Shown here in pieces: positions 1 to 11,445 of a DNA stretch of 64,000 nucleotides. The stretch lies in the NCBI GenBank assembly GCA_963662175.1, contig OY759214.1, positions 6,510,001 to 6,574,000 on the forward strand, read 5' to 3'. The translations under genes and the position numbers were made by a program. The notes under the pieces were generated by a model. The model made no database searches. It worked only from the letters and a program-made list of their open reading frames with translations, and was not told the DNA's origin. The DNA is from Aradus depressus (Eukaryota; Arthropoda; Insecta; Hemiptera; Aradidae). Every line of letters starts with the position of its first letter. The first letter of the stretch is position 1.

Positions 1-1719
1 CTATTCATTTAATACTTTAAAATCACATATAACGGCACCTATTCATTTTATACTTTAAAATCACATATAACGGCACCTATTCATTTAATACTTTAAAATC
101 ACATATAACGGCACCTAATAATTTTATACTTTAAAATCACATATAACGGCACCTATTCATTTAATACTTTAAAATCACATATAACGGCATCTATTCATTT
201 AATACTTTAAAATCACATATAACGGCACCTATTAATTTTATACTTTAAATCACATATAACGGCACCTATTAATTTTATACTTTAAAATCACATATAACGG
301 CACCTAATAAATTTATACTTTAAAATCACATATAACGGCACCTATTCATTTAATACTTTAAAATCACATATAACGGCATCTATTCATTTAATACTTTAAA
401 ATCACATATAACGGCACCTATTCATTTAATACTTTAAAATCACATATAACGGCACCTAATAATTTTATACTTTAAAATCACATATAACGGCATCTATTCA
501 TTTAATACTTTAAAATCACATATAACGGCACCTAATAATTTTATACTTTAAAATCACATATAACGGCACCTATTCATTTAATACTTTAAAATCACATATA
601 ACGGCATCTATTCATTTAATACTTTAAAATCACATATAACGGCACCTATTCATTTTATACTTTAAAATCACATATAACGGCACCTATTCATTTAATACTT
701 TAAAATCACATATAACGGCACCTAATAATTTTATACTTTAAAATCACATATAACGGCACCTATTCATTTAATACTTTAAAATCACATATAACGGCACCTA
801 TTCATTTTATACTTTAAAATCACATATAACGGCACCTATTCATTTAATACTTTAAAATCACATATAACGGCACCTAATAATTTTATACTTTAAAATCACA
901 TATAACGGCACCTATTCATTTAATACTTTAAAATCACATATAACGGCACCTATTAATTTTATACTTTAAAATCACATATAACGGCACCTATTCATTTAAT
1001 ACCTCAAAATCACATATAACGGCACCTATTCATTTAATACTTTAAAATCACATATAACGGCACCTAATAATTTTATACTTTAAAATCACATATAACGGCA
1101 CCTATTCATTTAATACTTTAAAATCACATATAACGGCACCTATTAATTTTATACTTTAAAATCACATATAACGGCATCTATTCATTTAATACTTTAAAAT
1201 CACATATAACGGCACCTAATAATTTTATACTTTAAAATCACATATAACGGCACCTAATAATTTTATACTTTAAAATCACATATAACGGCACCTATTCATT
1301 TAATACTTTAAAATCACATATAACGGCACCTATTCATTTAATACTTTAAAATCACATATAACGGCACCTAATAATTTTATACTTTAAAATCACATATAAC
1401 GGCACCTAATAATTTTATACTTTAAAATCACATATAACGGCACCTATTCATTTAATATTTTAAAATCACATATAACGGCACCTATTCATTTAATACTTTA
1501 AAATCACATATAACGGCACCTATTAATTTTATACTTTAAAATCACATATAACGGCACCTATTCATTTAATACTTTAAAATCACATATAACGACACCTAAT
1601 AATTTTATACTTTAAAATCACATATAACGGCACCTAATAATTTTATACTTTAAAATCACATATAACGGCACCTATTAATTTTATACTTTAAAATCACATA
1701 TAACGGCACCTATTAATTT
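1..1719. repeat. 38-bp satellite array, about 45 copies
   Basis: Tandem array with a strict 38-bp period (one unit is 37 bp) that starts before the window and holds 45 full units plus a partial one. The invariant core is AATCACATATAACGGCAC. The other half varies between four forms: TTCATTTAAT, AATAATTTTAT, TTAATTTTAT and TTCATTTTAT. It runs directly into element X sequence at 1720. The unit half CACCTATTAATTTT matches the element X segment CACTTATTAATTTTC, so the array was probably amplified from inside an X copy. Confidence 0.97.
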
Positions 1720-1905
1720 CCCGAAGGAAAAGGGGAACAAAGGTGGGGGCTCAAAACGAAAATATCGACTGAAATGTAATATCTGATGATTCAGAAGTCC
1801 GTATGTCCAACTCAACTCAACGGCCGATTGGTTCTGGAGGGAGAGCAACAACTTAGTTGATTAATTCATATGGGGAAGTACATTGACGATCATTCACTGA
1901 AACCT
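1720..1905 (+). mobile_element. Element X, 3' part
   Basis: Continues from the satellite with the X signature: an AAGGGG run, a GGCTCAAAA block, GTAATATCTGATG, then GGGGAAGTACATTG and a terminal ATTCACTG. Element X is a non-coding family found at least 15 times in this window. A full copy runs from CAGCTATACGAAGTAGAGG to GGTGATTCACCGAC, with two or three diverged monomers of roughly 130 bp between. Confidence 0.7.
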
Positions 1906-2000
1906 TTTTTTCTTTTACTTTTGGAATCTGAAAACTTGAATCGTGTTATATAGTCAACATCGAGTTAATTACCAATATTCAACTTCCCCTATTTTTCATA

Positions 2001-2990
2001 TAATAATAATAATACATTTATTTCCGTTAAACCAATACATGGTAATAGGATACGTCAAAAGAATTTATACATTAAGATAGCTTATAAATTAGATTTATAA
2101 CTACTTGAGTCTAATACACCTATGATTAGTAGTAATAACAAAACTATTAAAAAAAGTAAAATGAAATTAATAAAAACTGAACAAATAAATACTTAAAAAT
2201 ATATGATATAATATATAAAAAATATATAAAAAAATTAATACATAGATACATTTATAATAAGTAGACACATTTTTCAATTTAATAACAATTAAGATAACTA
2301 TTTTTCAAAAAACTCTGAAAGTTTTTTGAAAGCTCTTTATCCCAACGATGTTTCGGGACGTTCCTACGTCCCATCATCAAGGACAAGCGAGCTATAGACA
2401 AAAAAAAGGAAACAATGTAACTATAACAATATGTACATAAATAAAAAATTATAAATGAATACAGTAACGTACATTGGAAGTGGTGAGGTGTAACGTACAT
2501 TGGAAGTGGTGAGGTGTAACGTACATTGGAAGTGGTGAGGTGTAACGTACATTGGAAGTGGTGAGGTGTAACGTACATTGGAAGTGGTGAGGTGTAACGT
2601 ACATTGGAAGTGGTGAGGTGTAACGTACATTGGAAGTGGTGAGGTGTAACGTACATTGAACTTTAAAGTGTGGAGGAACTCTGCCCAAAAAATAAAAATG
2701 AAGTGGTTATTTTATTAACCCTTGTAAAGGGTTTCCTCTAACATAAACATTTTTAGTTGAAGTTTAAATTTTTTTTATTGTATCTATTGACTTCAAGAAG
2801 TGTGGAAGAATATTGAAAAAATTAATTCTATTATGAGTTATACTTTTTTCAAAAAGAGAAGATCAATGTTTAGTTATTCGAAAGTCTTCCGTCTTCCTGG
2901 TATCGTAATCGTGATTAGTATTGTTGACAGGGAAATATTTTTATTTTTCCTAATAACCATTAATGTTTCAAATATTTTGTTATGTGGATG
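2001..2990 (-). mobile_element. TTA-tailed LINE, 5'-truncated copy
   Basis: Non-LTR retrotransposon read on the minus strand. The 3' end is an AATAAA-type signal followed by (TTA)n, at 2001-2025. On the minus strand from about 2990 the decayed coding end resembles the common C-terminus of reverse transcriptase proteins: a LPHFLKSID-like stretch, then FKLQLKMFMLEETLY. A CTGATGA-like hairpin lies at 2340-2380, in what would be the 3' UTR. A 26-bp minisatellite has expanded in the same region. The same family occurs at 17930-18672, 24748-25093 and 36604-37812. The clade is not determined. Confidence 0.65.
2466..2658. repeat. 26-bp minisatellite, 7.4 copies
   Basis: Seven perfect copies of a 26-bp unit (AACGTACATTGGAAGTGG plus TGAGGTGT) and an 11-bp partial copy. 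They sit inside the LINE tail. The related LINE copy at 18000 has a single GAATGTACGTT at the same place, so the expansion is private to this copy. Confidence 0.96.
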
Positions 2991-3570
2991 ATGGGTAAGA
3001 AGACGTAGATACAAGTTCTCTCCCTCCAACTGGACATCGATCTGGGAAATTGTGTCTTGAAGGTAAATTAAATTGGCAGTGAGAAGAATAATATGATAGC
3101 TTAGTAGTTTAGGCGATACATTGAAACATCAAAAAACGATACCAAAGTATCGATAACAATAATAGGTACATCGCATCACTAACTTGGACCCTACATTAGA
3201 GTATATTTTACAGCTAGAAAAAAGCAGCAACCTGGAGAGAAATCGTATTTTCTGCCCGATTTGGAAGTACATATGATGGACGTTAATACAAATTAAAAAA
3301 AAAATAAAATAAAATAAAAAATCTCTTCTAACTTGGATATTATAGTGTGTGGGGGACAGGAAGCAGAAAATACTGGATAAACTAGGTCTGCCGATAGGAT
3401 CTTTATTGAGAAGCCGGGAGTGGAGCGACCAACCCTGGTCAGTTTTCCAAATAATTGTCGGCCATAAAGGGAGAGAGACAGGTTCTCTAATGTAAGTCTG
3501 TCCTCTTCAGTGGGGGCTTTTTTTTTTTGAAGAAGCAAAGAAAAACATGAATATAACAAAAAATATATAT
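2991..3570. other. No gene seen
   Basis: AT-rich sequence with one GC-richer block at 3330-3520 that is open on the minus strand for 88 codons. It has no recognisable domain, start context or splice signal, so I do not call it a gene. Confidence 0.4.
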
Positions 3571-3740
3571 TAATGAATCACTGGCAATTTACTTCCCCAG
3601 TACGAATTAATCGATTAAGTTTTCGCTTTCCTCTCAAAACTAATCGACCATTTAAAAACAAATATAATAGGAAAAACATTAATTAAAACTAACTTGGCAT
3701 AGCAACGTTCTATTGGTTCTTGTTAAGTATACAGAGCCTA
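3571..3740 (-). mobile_element. Element X terminus (reverse)
   Basis: GAATCACTGGCAATTTACTTCCCCAG is the reverse complement of the X terminus, split here as GAATCACTGGCA and TTTACTTCCCCAG. It is followed by GAATTAATCGATTAAG and GTTTTCGCTTTCCTCTC, as in other reversed copies. The copy fades out before the minisatellite. Confidence 0.6.
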
Positions 3741-4040
3741 TGTATAGTAGGGGATGTTCCTCTATAGTAGGGGATGTTCCTCTATAGTAGGGGATGTTCC
3801 TATATAGTAGGGGATGTTCCTCTATAGTAGGGGATGTTCCTCGATAGTAAGGGAAGTTCCTCTATAGTAGGGGATGTTCCTCTATATTAGGGGATGTTCC
3901 TCTATAGTAGGGGATGTTCCTCTATAGTAAGGGATGTTCCTCTATAGTAGGGGATGTTCCTGTATAGTAGGGGATGTTCCTCTAAAGTAGGGGATGTTCC
4001 TCGATAGTAAGGGATGTTCCTCTATAGTAGGGGATGTTCC
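3741..4040. repeat. 20-bp minisatellite, 15 copies
   Basis: Fifteen units of TCTATAGTAGGGGATGTTCC with few substitutions. The array passes straight into TTAGTGATTCACTG, which matches the terminal GGTGATTCACCGA of element X. The unit's GGGGATGTTCC aligns with X's GGGGAAGTACATT. It is probably a local expansion of the X terminus. Confidence 0.96.
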
Positions 4041-4176
4041 TTAGTGATTCACTGAATTTTTTTAAAAATTCATATTTGCTGGGGAAGTAAAAAAAAATGT
4101 CCTGTTTGTCTAAACATAGGTTTGTTACATAATAATAACTAGATAACTAGAATGAATTTATTGACACAAAATTTAT

Positions 4177-4495
4177 AACAGACGGACTGTTCTGGAAGGT
4201 CCTGTAGATGTAGAACCTCCAGCAGAGCCGAGTCCTATTGTATCCTTCTCTTTTGAAGGCACCTGCTACCTTGAGAGACTGTTGTGCTACTTAACAGACG
4301 GACTGTTCTGGAAGGTCCTGTAGATGTAGAACCTCCAGCAGAGCCGAGTCCTACTGTATACCTTCTCTTGGGAAGGCATCTCCTACCTTGTTGTGCTACT
4401 TAACAGACGGACTGTTCTGGTGGGTCCTGTAGATGTAGAACCTCCAGCAGAGCCGAGTCCTACTGTATCCTTCTCTTGGGAAGGCACATCCTATC
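4177..4495. repeat. Tandem repeat, about 110 bp, 3 copies
   Basis: Three units of 116, 109 and about 94 bp, each starting AACAGACGGACTGTTCTGG and containing GTAGAACCTCCAGCAGAGCC. They begin directly after an X-like stretch (ATGAATTTATTGACACAAAA), so they probably also lie within an X copy. Confidence 0.9.
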
Positions 4496-4639
4496 TTCAA
4501 TAGAAAAAAACGTGGAACCTGTCGAATCCTATCGAATGGGTCCTCTGGGGCCGACAACCTGTTTGGGTTCATTATGTAATGTATACTTCCACAGATCTTG
4601 GAAATAGGATACTTACCTCACTTGGTCTACCCACTCAAT

Positions 4640-5280
4640 TAAAGATACTCCTCAGCTATACGAAGTAGAGGGGAAGTTATGTAATTCGATTCGTAGTTTT
4701 CAACGGAATTTTATGTTTTCCGAACTTCAGATTCCAATTATGGAAAAATAAATTGTCTGTCTGTCTGCGTGTTTGTGAACACGATAACTCCCGATAGAAT
4801 GAATCTATCGACACGGCTTTTGATATATGACTCTAGGAAGTGGCGAGAAGCCTCTAGCGACGACACATAGATTTTGAGCCAAATCGGCTGAAGGGGAGGG
4901 GGGATTAGGGGGAGGCTTTACTCAAAAACTCTAATAACTGCCCTTGTAATGAATGTTTTGACATAAAATTTCATATGTGAATTCAAAACCCCATATCGAC
5001 GACACTTATTAATTTTCAGCTATATCAGCCTAAGAGAAGAGGGGGTTCAGGGGAGGGGGCTCAATTCAAAAACCTTAATAACTGCCAATGTAATGAACTT
5101 ATTGACATATAAGTATAAGGATTTAGGAGCCCATATGTAAGTCGACTATTGAATGTTAGCGCAAACGGTCGACTGGTTTTGGAATGGAGCGAAAAGTTAA
5201 TTGAAAAGTTAGTTGTTGATTTTTATTTGCTTATTAACTGGGAGAATATTCAGTAATTAAAATCCCTCACTAATTGATTG
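4640..5280 (+). mobile_element. Element X, near full length
   Basis: Starts with CAGCTATACGAAGTAGAGG, then the TCTGTCTGTCTGCGTGTTTG block, GAACACGATAACTCCC, and repeated AACTGCCxxTGTAATGAA / CATAAGGACGACACTTATT monomers. It ends in a variant of the GTTGATT terminus. The upstream 100 bp (4540-4640) also match the flank of the X copy at 18875, so the repeat may extend further left. Confidence 0.75.
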
Positions 5281-5294
5281 CTACTGACCTATAG

Positions 5295-6543
5295 ATGAGG
5301 TACTTGTGCGAGCCACATCCCAGTTCTTCTAAAGTGATCCTTCCCAGATGTCTGATCCTGGGACATCTTGCCAGGAAGTGTATGGCTTTTCTTCCTCCCT
5401 CGGGTTACACAAGGAACAGAGAGATACATCTTCTCTCTATCTCCAAGCTCCTCTGTAGTCGCTACTATCTTCTAGATAGCTTGGCTCCAAGTACAGTCTG
5501 CGTAGATCCGTTCTCTTCTGATGTGTTCTTCCATCACCAACTGAAGACTCTCCACGTGACCCTGCCACTTCAAGTGTGCAGATATGGGGGAGTCGGTCAG
5601 TTGGTAGGTGAATGCCTTTCCAACCCGTGTTTGTAGGATCTCGCGCCCAACGTGAGCTGTCTCATTCTCCTGGTGCTACAAAACTCTGCGCTTACTAACC
5701 AGAGAAGGATGTTTTTTTTTTTATAATTTCAACTCTTTCGTAGTTCTTTAAATACTTTTTAAACATTTATGATGGATAATTTCTTCCCCCTCTGTGTGGA
5801 AGCCGCATTCTCTCTTTTTTCAAACTCCCAAACCATAACATGTCGAAGATGCTCAAGTGACACTTGTCACTTCCATTTCACACAGAAATCTAGAGAGAAA
5901 ATCTGTATTTCCAGTCACTAAAGTAGGATAAAAAAGTGTGTTATAAATCACAAATTATATTCTAGATACATTGATTTAATAAAGTAAATAACAAAAATAA
6001 TTTCGAAAAACCGACATTACTTGCGGAAAAGCATTCTTCAGGAAACTTCTTTGTAGCCTCTGAACTCCATACTACAACTTACCACCCCATAGTTGGCTCC
6101 TGAAACAATTTAGCGCACATGGCACTATGTTGAATATTTTGTGTTTTGCGTCCAACACTTCATTGCGGTAGACCGGACTGCATTGACCCTCATTTTTGCC
6201 GCTTGTATTTTTCGCTTAAGTTGAAAGAGAACTGTACAGTCAGAGTGAATCCTACATACCACAACACTATTTGCACGGCTCGTTCCTCGTATCTTCATCT
6301 CTGCCTCCTCCTTCTCCAGTTTCCAAAGAACATGATCTCCTACTTATCCAGATTACCTTTAGATTGAACAAGAGTCGCACTCTTCCAAACTCGTTCATCA
6401 TTCGCTGCAGTGTACAGCCATCCCCTCAGAGGATGTTCACTGATACTCCTACTGAGATGTTCTGATAGGTCTCCCTCTAAGAGAGCGAAGAGTAAACATC
6501 CTTGTCTGCCACCATTACCAGGTCTGTTTGAATGCTTCTGCAC
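5295..6543 (-). pseudogene. Decayed non-LTR reverse transcriptase
   Basis: Read on the minus strand. Around 6500-6540 the translation contains GGRQGCLLFALLEGDLSEHL, which resembles the GVRQGCPLSPLLF motif of LINE reverse transcriptases followed by its helix. Downstream (about 5560-5590) comes LKWQGHVESLQLVMEEH, like the LRWAGHV segment near the C-terminus of many LINE proteins, then a cysteine pair context near 5400. Frames shift and stops intervene, so it is dead. The clade is uncertain. No poly(A) or target duplication was identified. Confidence 0.5.
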
Positions 6544-6773
6544 ACGAGGAGCGTAAAGTCCAGCTTTACATCTATCTATTTGTTACGCATTCTATCAAGT
6601 AAAATTATATGAGAATTTAAAAAAATTAACTTTCATTATTTACTCTCAACTCTTTTGAATATCCCACTTGTCTGTAAAAGGCAGTTTTCGTTTCGATGCG
6701 GCGCGAAATGAAACGATTAATCAAATTTCCTTTTATTATTTATGGGTATCTTAGCACTTACTTTAATGTTTTT

Positions 6774-6945
6774 TACCAGCTATACGAAGTATGAGGGAAG
6801 TTATGTGATCGGTCAGAATTTCGAAGTTGCGTTCCCACTGGAATTTCATATTTTTCGACACCCTGTGATTCAAAAATTAAAAAAAAAAAGTATGTGTCTG
6901 TCCATCTGTGTGAGTGAACCCATTAACTCCCGATAGATTGAAACT
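6774..6945 (+). mobile_element. Element X, 5' part
   Basis: ACCAGCTATACGAAGTATG followed by AGTTATGTGATCGGTCAG, the GGAATTTCATATTTTTCGAC block and AACTCCCGATAGA. It is truncated after the first monomer. Confidence 0.7.
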
Positions 6946-7399
6946 TTATTGTGGCAATTAAAAAAATAATGTTTTAAATTATAAATAAAATAATAATCAA
7001 TAATTGAATTAATAATAAATAATAAAATTATCATATTTCCAGAAATTATAGCTGGTCTTTTACTAAATTTTGATTTCTACAGTAATTTCCGAAAAGAGCC
7101 TTAAAAAAATATCGAAAGTTCGAGACGTGCAATTTTGAAGAAAGAGCACGTATTTAAAAAAATTTCAATTAACAAATTTTTCATTTGAATTTTTTCTAAA
7201 GATACTAAAGAGATGCCATATTGTTTTCCTAAATTTGCAGAAATGTTCAATCTAATGCAAAGGTATAAATTATCTTACTGGGTTCACAGGGAAAATGAAT
7301 AGCAAAGAATAAGAGAACAAATATTGGGTTTATTTATCTAAACCTACATTATAAATTGAATAACTAAGATTGGTAATAAAAAATGTAATTATTTTACAA
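6946..7399. other. AT-rich, nothing recognised
   Basis: Very AT-rich sequence without a convincing reading frame or repeat. The stretch from about 7260 to 7400 leads into the next dispersed repeat. Confidence 0.4.
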
Positions 7400-7595
7400 A
7401 AAGAAACATACACAATTTTACGAGATACAAAGAAACCCACATCTTTATAATTCCGAAAGTATTAGAGTCCTGAGCTCCCAACTTCTTCACAGTCCGCACA
7501 TGGCTTGGGAGATGATCACAGTACACTTAACTCATTTTGATCTTTTTTCAATTTAACAAGTTATTCCCTGTGACCATTGATACGAGGGTATAAAA
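7400..7595 (+). repeat. Dispersed repeat B, partial copy
   Basis: The same text recurs at 61160-61345 (same strand) and 32880-33065 (reverse). Landmarks are ACACAATTTTACGAGATAC, GAGCTCCCAACTTCTTCACA, ATGGCTTGGGAGATGATCAC and TTATTCCCTGTGACCAT. It is non-coding, and this copy lacks the left half seen in the other two. From 7596 to 8034 I see only unassigned sequence, including a TATA-like GTATAAAAGAC at about 7590-7600 with nothing recognisable downstream. Confidence 0.7.
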
Positions 7596-8034
7596 GACAG
7601 TCTTTCGGTGGAGAACATCGTATGCAAACTGAGGATGCAACCTTCACAGAGTGCACTTTGATACTGGAAGGAATCTGAAGAGGTGAATATTTGTCGTCCT
7701 GAGAAATGGACAATATAGAAAAAAGAAAATCAGTAGCCGGGAGCATTGAAGAAATGGAATTCTAAAAGGTTGGATTCCAGGAACATATCCAACAAATCAG
7801 ACAAAACAAGAAAACAAAACGAAAAGTAAAATAGAATAAATAAAGATAAAAACAAATAAGAGAAGACACCCGTCACACCCCTTCAGATGGCAGCTTCTTT
7901 ATCTGTCCTACAGACGGCGGTCGGAGCGGTAAATACCAGCTCTGGAGATAGCCAAATTTCAATACCTTATCAACATTACTCCATATGATCATCTCTGTCT
8001 TGTACGTTACCCTTCCTTATGGTATTAAAAAACG

Positions 8035-8807
8035 TCTTCGGTGAACCACCGGCTATGTATAGTTATTTTGTATAGTTATTTTGTATAGTTATTTTGAATA
8101 GTTATTTTGTATAGTTATTTTGAATAGTTGTTTTGTATAGTTATTTTGTATAGTTATTTTGAATAGTTGTTTTGTATAGTTATTTTGTATAGTAATTTTG
8201 TATAGTTATTTTGAATAGTTGTTTTGTATAGTTATTTTACCAGCAAGCATTAATTATTACGTTTTCGCTCTCCCTCCAAAGCAAATCAACAGTTTGGGCT
8301 AAAAGTCAATATTTCACTTACATAGCTTCCGAAACCTCACACCAAATTTTGAGTAGATATATTAATTAGATAGGCAGTTATTAGGGTATTTGAGTCGAGT
8401 TCCTCTTCTCTTCGACCGATTTCGCGGAAAATGTGGAAAAAGTGTCGTCCTTATAATAGAACTTACATTTACAACATATGTCCTTATAGGACAATTTACA
8501 TATGAAATTTCGTGTCAATACATTCATTACAGCGGCAGTTATTAGAGTATTTGTTTTTAGGCTCCCCCCTTATCTATACTCTTTTCTCTTTGGCCGCTTT
8601 GACTGAAAATCAGTAGGTGTCGTCCTTAAAGGGTTCTGGCCACAATTATAAAATATCATCCCGATACATTGATTTTGTCTAGAGTTATGTTCACAAACAC
8701 ATACAGACAGAGAAATTCTTTTTTTTTTTTAATTTTTCATTTTTGGAATCAGAAGGTCGGAAAACATGAAATTCCGTTGATAACTCAACTTCGAATTCCT
8801 AACCGAC
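8035..8807 (-). mobile_element. Element X, reversed copy split by a minisatellite
   Basis: Begins with CGGTGAACCACCGGCTATG, the reversed X terminus. It is interrupted by the 13-bp array, resumes with ATTATTACGTTTTCGCTCTCCC and runs through two monomers to the TCTGTC / GGAAAACATGAAATTCCG block and the 5' end near 8800. Confidence 0.75.
8058..8238. repeat. 13-bp minisatellite, 14 copies
   Basis: About 14 copies of TATAGTTATTTTG with A/T and A/G variants. It lies exactly inside the terminal motif of the surrounding reversed element X. The first unit shares TGTATAGT with the first unit of the 20-bp array at 3741. Confidence 0.95.
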
Positions 8808-9112
8808 CAGGGAGAGGCTTAACTCAAAAACTCTAATAACTCCCGTTGTATGAATCGATACAAAAATTTATATGTGAATTCGAATCCCAATAAGAACGAC
8901 ACTTAATAATTTTCAGAGGAATCGGCAGAACGGAAAGGGGATTAGAGTAGGGATTCAAACCAACATTCCCAACAACTGTCGATGTAATGAATGTATCGGC
9001 ATGAAATTTAGTATGAGGATTTAGGAGCCACTATGTAAGTCAAATATTGAATATCGACTGTCTTTTGAGGGGGCAACGATTGATTAAATCGTTCTGTGGA
9101 AGTACATTGCCG
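8808..9112 (+). mobile_element. Element X, 5'-truncated, head-to-head with previous copy
   Basis: Forward copy starting mid-element (GGCTTAACTCAAAAACTC) and ending GGAAGTACATTGCCGGTG + ATTCACCGACG, a clean X terminus. It directly abuts the reversed copy, giving a fold-back arrangement. Confidence 0.75.
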
Positions 9113-9399
9113 GTGATTCACCGACGATTTTTTGCAGGGTTTTATATATGTAACTTTCAATTAAAAGTGTGAGATAGAAAAAGTGGAAAGAGCAGTTATT
9201 CTGTGACAAAGCCGGGCTAGACAATGTCTCATAGGCCGGCCAGTGTTGTGTGGGACTTTGTCGGCTTCTCAAAGCACCTCTCAGGTCAATTAACCAACCA
9301 TAGCCTCAGACTGTTCTCTAACAACTTATTTCTTTTGACTTTTCTCCACCTGTATGTAACATGGGGATGGTTATGTATCAGTCAATATCATGCAAGGTT

Positions 9400-9570
9400 T
9401 CATGAAGCCCCTCTAAAACCATTTGGGCTAAAAATCAACAGAGGGGATATACTGTGTCAATACATTCATCGGCAGTTATTAGAGTTTTTTGTGCTTAGTC
9501 TCATCTCATTTCCCCCCTTCCCTTCGGTCGTTTTGGCTTAAAATCAATAAGGGTCTATTTCTTGGTTTTA
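9400..9570 (-). mobile_element. Element X fragment (reversed)
   Basis: Contains CAATACATTCATCGGCAG, CCCTTCCCTTCGGTCG and GGCTTAAAATCAATAAGGG, which match an X monomer in reverse. Confidence 0.6.
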
Positions 9571-9589
9571 GGCGGATATACTGAACTTA

Positions 9590-9840
9590 CTTGTTAAATA
9601 AGTTATACAGATCCCAACTATATATTTTATTTTTATCACAACTAGTTTCGGCAATTTGCCATCTTCAGGTGTTGAAACTGAACTTACATAAACCAAAAAT
9701 TAGACTAGAATCTACGAGCTTTTACAGTTCATGTTAATTATTAACAATAAGAAAATTCATAATAAAAAGAATAAAATTACATACAAATTTAAAAACATAA
9801 GTAACAATTATCTTATTAGAGAAGGGGTCAAATAAATGGG
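9590..9840 (-). mobile_element. Retroelement tail with CTGAAGA hairpin
   Basis: On the minus strand, CTGAAGATGGCAAATTGCC is followed by GAAACTAGT. The GGCA/TGCC stem lies between a CTGANGA-like and a GAAAC box. The flank is AT-rich. The same layout is found in the tails of several other retroelement fragments in the window. No coding remnant was seen. Confidence 0.4.
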
Positions 9841-10032
9841 CACGTATCAATCACGGACCAGTTGGATGCTGAGTGCTTGGCAGCAAAACAGATTGCCTCC
9901 CACTCCCCAAAACAAAGTTCAAGAAGGGGGGGTATCGAATTGGGTTTCCCTATTTAAGTATAGATCTTTTTTTTGTTTTCAGGCCTTTTTTTTATTTTCA
10001 ATTTTTCGAACCAGTCGAGTGTGGGGCCTTAT

Positions 10033-10735
10033 GGGGCGTTCAAGTATTACGTAACGCAATTTTTGAAGATTTTTGATCCTCCCTCCCCCCCCCCCCCTCG
10101 CCCCCCATGTAACGCGCTGTAACGTTTTTCTGTACCCCTCCTCCCCCTCCCTAAACGTTACGTAACACCCTAGTGACCATTTTTACCTAAAAGTCACAAT
10201 TATGTTGCGCAAAGTACCGGAAAGTCGCTAAAATACATTTGTTATTGTTTTAATCGCGTTTGCGGTAATAATAAATAAAACAAGAGATTTCTAACTCGCA
10301 ATACATGCGTATCTTGTTTATTTTATTTATTCATATTGTTATTTAATAAACAATCACACATTTGCTTAAGTTTAAAATATGTTAAAACGGGCTCAAATTT
10401 GTCCTAATAAACTTTTACTACTAATCTTACATTTAATAAGGCCGTTTTCCTGACTTGGCCCTGTCCTTACATACATTTTTGGCTTCATCCACCATTGTTC
10501 TTCCCATGCATTCTCCTATTTTAGCTTTTTTTTTACTAATAAACTCTTAAAATAAAATAATATTTATTTTAACCTTTGGCAATGCAATTAGGAACGGAAA
10601 CCTAACGAAAAGGGTTGCCAACTTGGGTGATTTTAATTCCCTAGTTTCCCCCCTCCCGCCCCTGTAACGCATCGTAACGTTTTACAAGACCCCCCCTCCC
10701 CCCCCAAATTGCGTTACGTAATACTTGAATGCCCC
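10033..10735. mobile_element. 703-bp TIR element (MITE)
   Basis: Terminal inverted repeats GGGGCGTTCAAGTATTACGT... at 10033 and the complement ending CTTGAATGCCCC at 10735. They extend for about 30 bp and then C-rich tracts and ACGTTACGTAAC-type repeats on both sides. The flanks are a 5-bp direct repeat CTTAT (10028-10032 and 10736-10740). The interior is AT-rich and has no transposase, so the element is non-autonomous. Confidence 0.9.
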
Positions 10736-10979
10736 CTTATCTACAAAATGTAAAAATTTGACATTTTTGTCGGCCAAAAACCTGTGAGCAGTGGCTGTTA
10801 GGTGGTCTTTGAATTCGGAAACTCTACTAGACCTGGGTAAATGTTCCCCTATTCTTGTAGATCGAGAGACCTGACTGGCCGACATAGGCGGCCCCACATT
10901 CGCAGGTAATTCGGTAGACCTTTCGGTCTCGAGATGAGGGCCCCCAAGGGGTCGGTCTTATGGGGTGTTTGAATACACT

Positions 10980-11130
10980 TATAAAATGTCATGTTGATTC
11001 TATCGAGAGTTACCATGTCAACAGACACACCCACACAGAGAGACACACATTTTTCTTTTTCATTTTGGGAATCTCAACATGGAATTTCTGACTGTTTACA
11101 TAACTTCCCCCATACCTTGGCAGGTGGGCA
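10980..11130 (-). mobile_element. Element X 5' fragment (reversed)
   Basis: ATAAAATGTCATGTTGATTC, a CAGACACACCCACACAGAGA block in place of the usual TCTGTCTG, and TTTACATAACTTCCCCCATA. This is the reversed 5' end of X. Confidence 0.55.
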
Positions 11131-11139
11131 AGAAATAGT

Positions 11140-11270
11140 TTCAATGAAAAAAGTTTTTCCCATGGAAATAAAAGACGTTGCCTTCCACTGTTTTATTTTC
11201 AATCAGAACCGGTTTTCAGCGTCACTGCGTCATCATCAGTGGAAAATTTCACCTATACAGTGTGGAGTCT
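11140..11270 (-). mobile_element. Hairpin-bearing repeat C
   Basis: Shares AATAAAAGACGTTG...CATCATCAGTGG with 15940-16010. On the minus strand it reads CACTGATGATGACGCAGTG and then CGCTGAAAACCGG, again a CTGATGA...GAAAACCGG arrangement. Probably a retroelement tail. Confidence 0.4.
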
Positions 11271-11445
11271 AATGAAACCCCTTACTATCACAAATGACAA
11301 GAGTTTTACTGTTCATTTTACAGCAAGTGTAAACAGAACGATTAGATATGATAAATCATGTTAGATTTTATCAGTGCTGATGCTGAGCCCTCGATGAGTA
11401 TTAAGAGCCGCGATGTTTAAATGTTTTTATTTATATTAGTTACGG

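Noticed and set aside
1..1719. CRISPR-like array (38-bp regular repeat)
   Set aside because: The unit repeats without unique spacers and lies in a eukaryotic transposon-rich context. It is a satellite.
3293..3559. 88-codon minus-strand frame with natural-looking middle (RLTLENLSLSLYGRQLFGKL)
   Set aside because: Ends run into poly-A/T tracts, with no splice or start context and no recognised motif. It may be a fragment of an unknown element, but this cannot be supported.
7561..7746. 61-codon minus-strand frame next to a TATA-like GTATAAAAGAC
   Set aside because: The TATA-like site is on the other strand and the frame overlaps dispersed repeat B. No domain was recognised.
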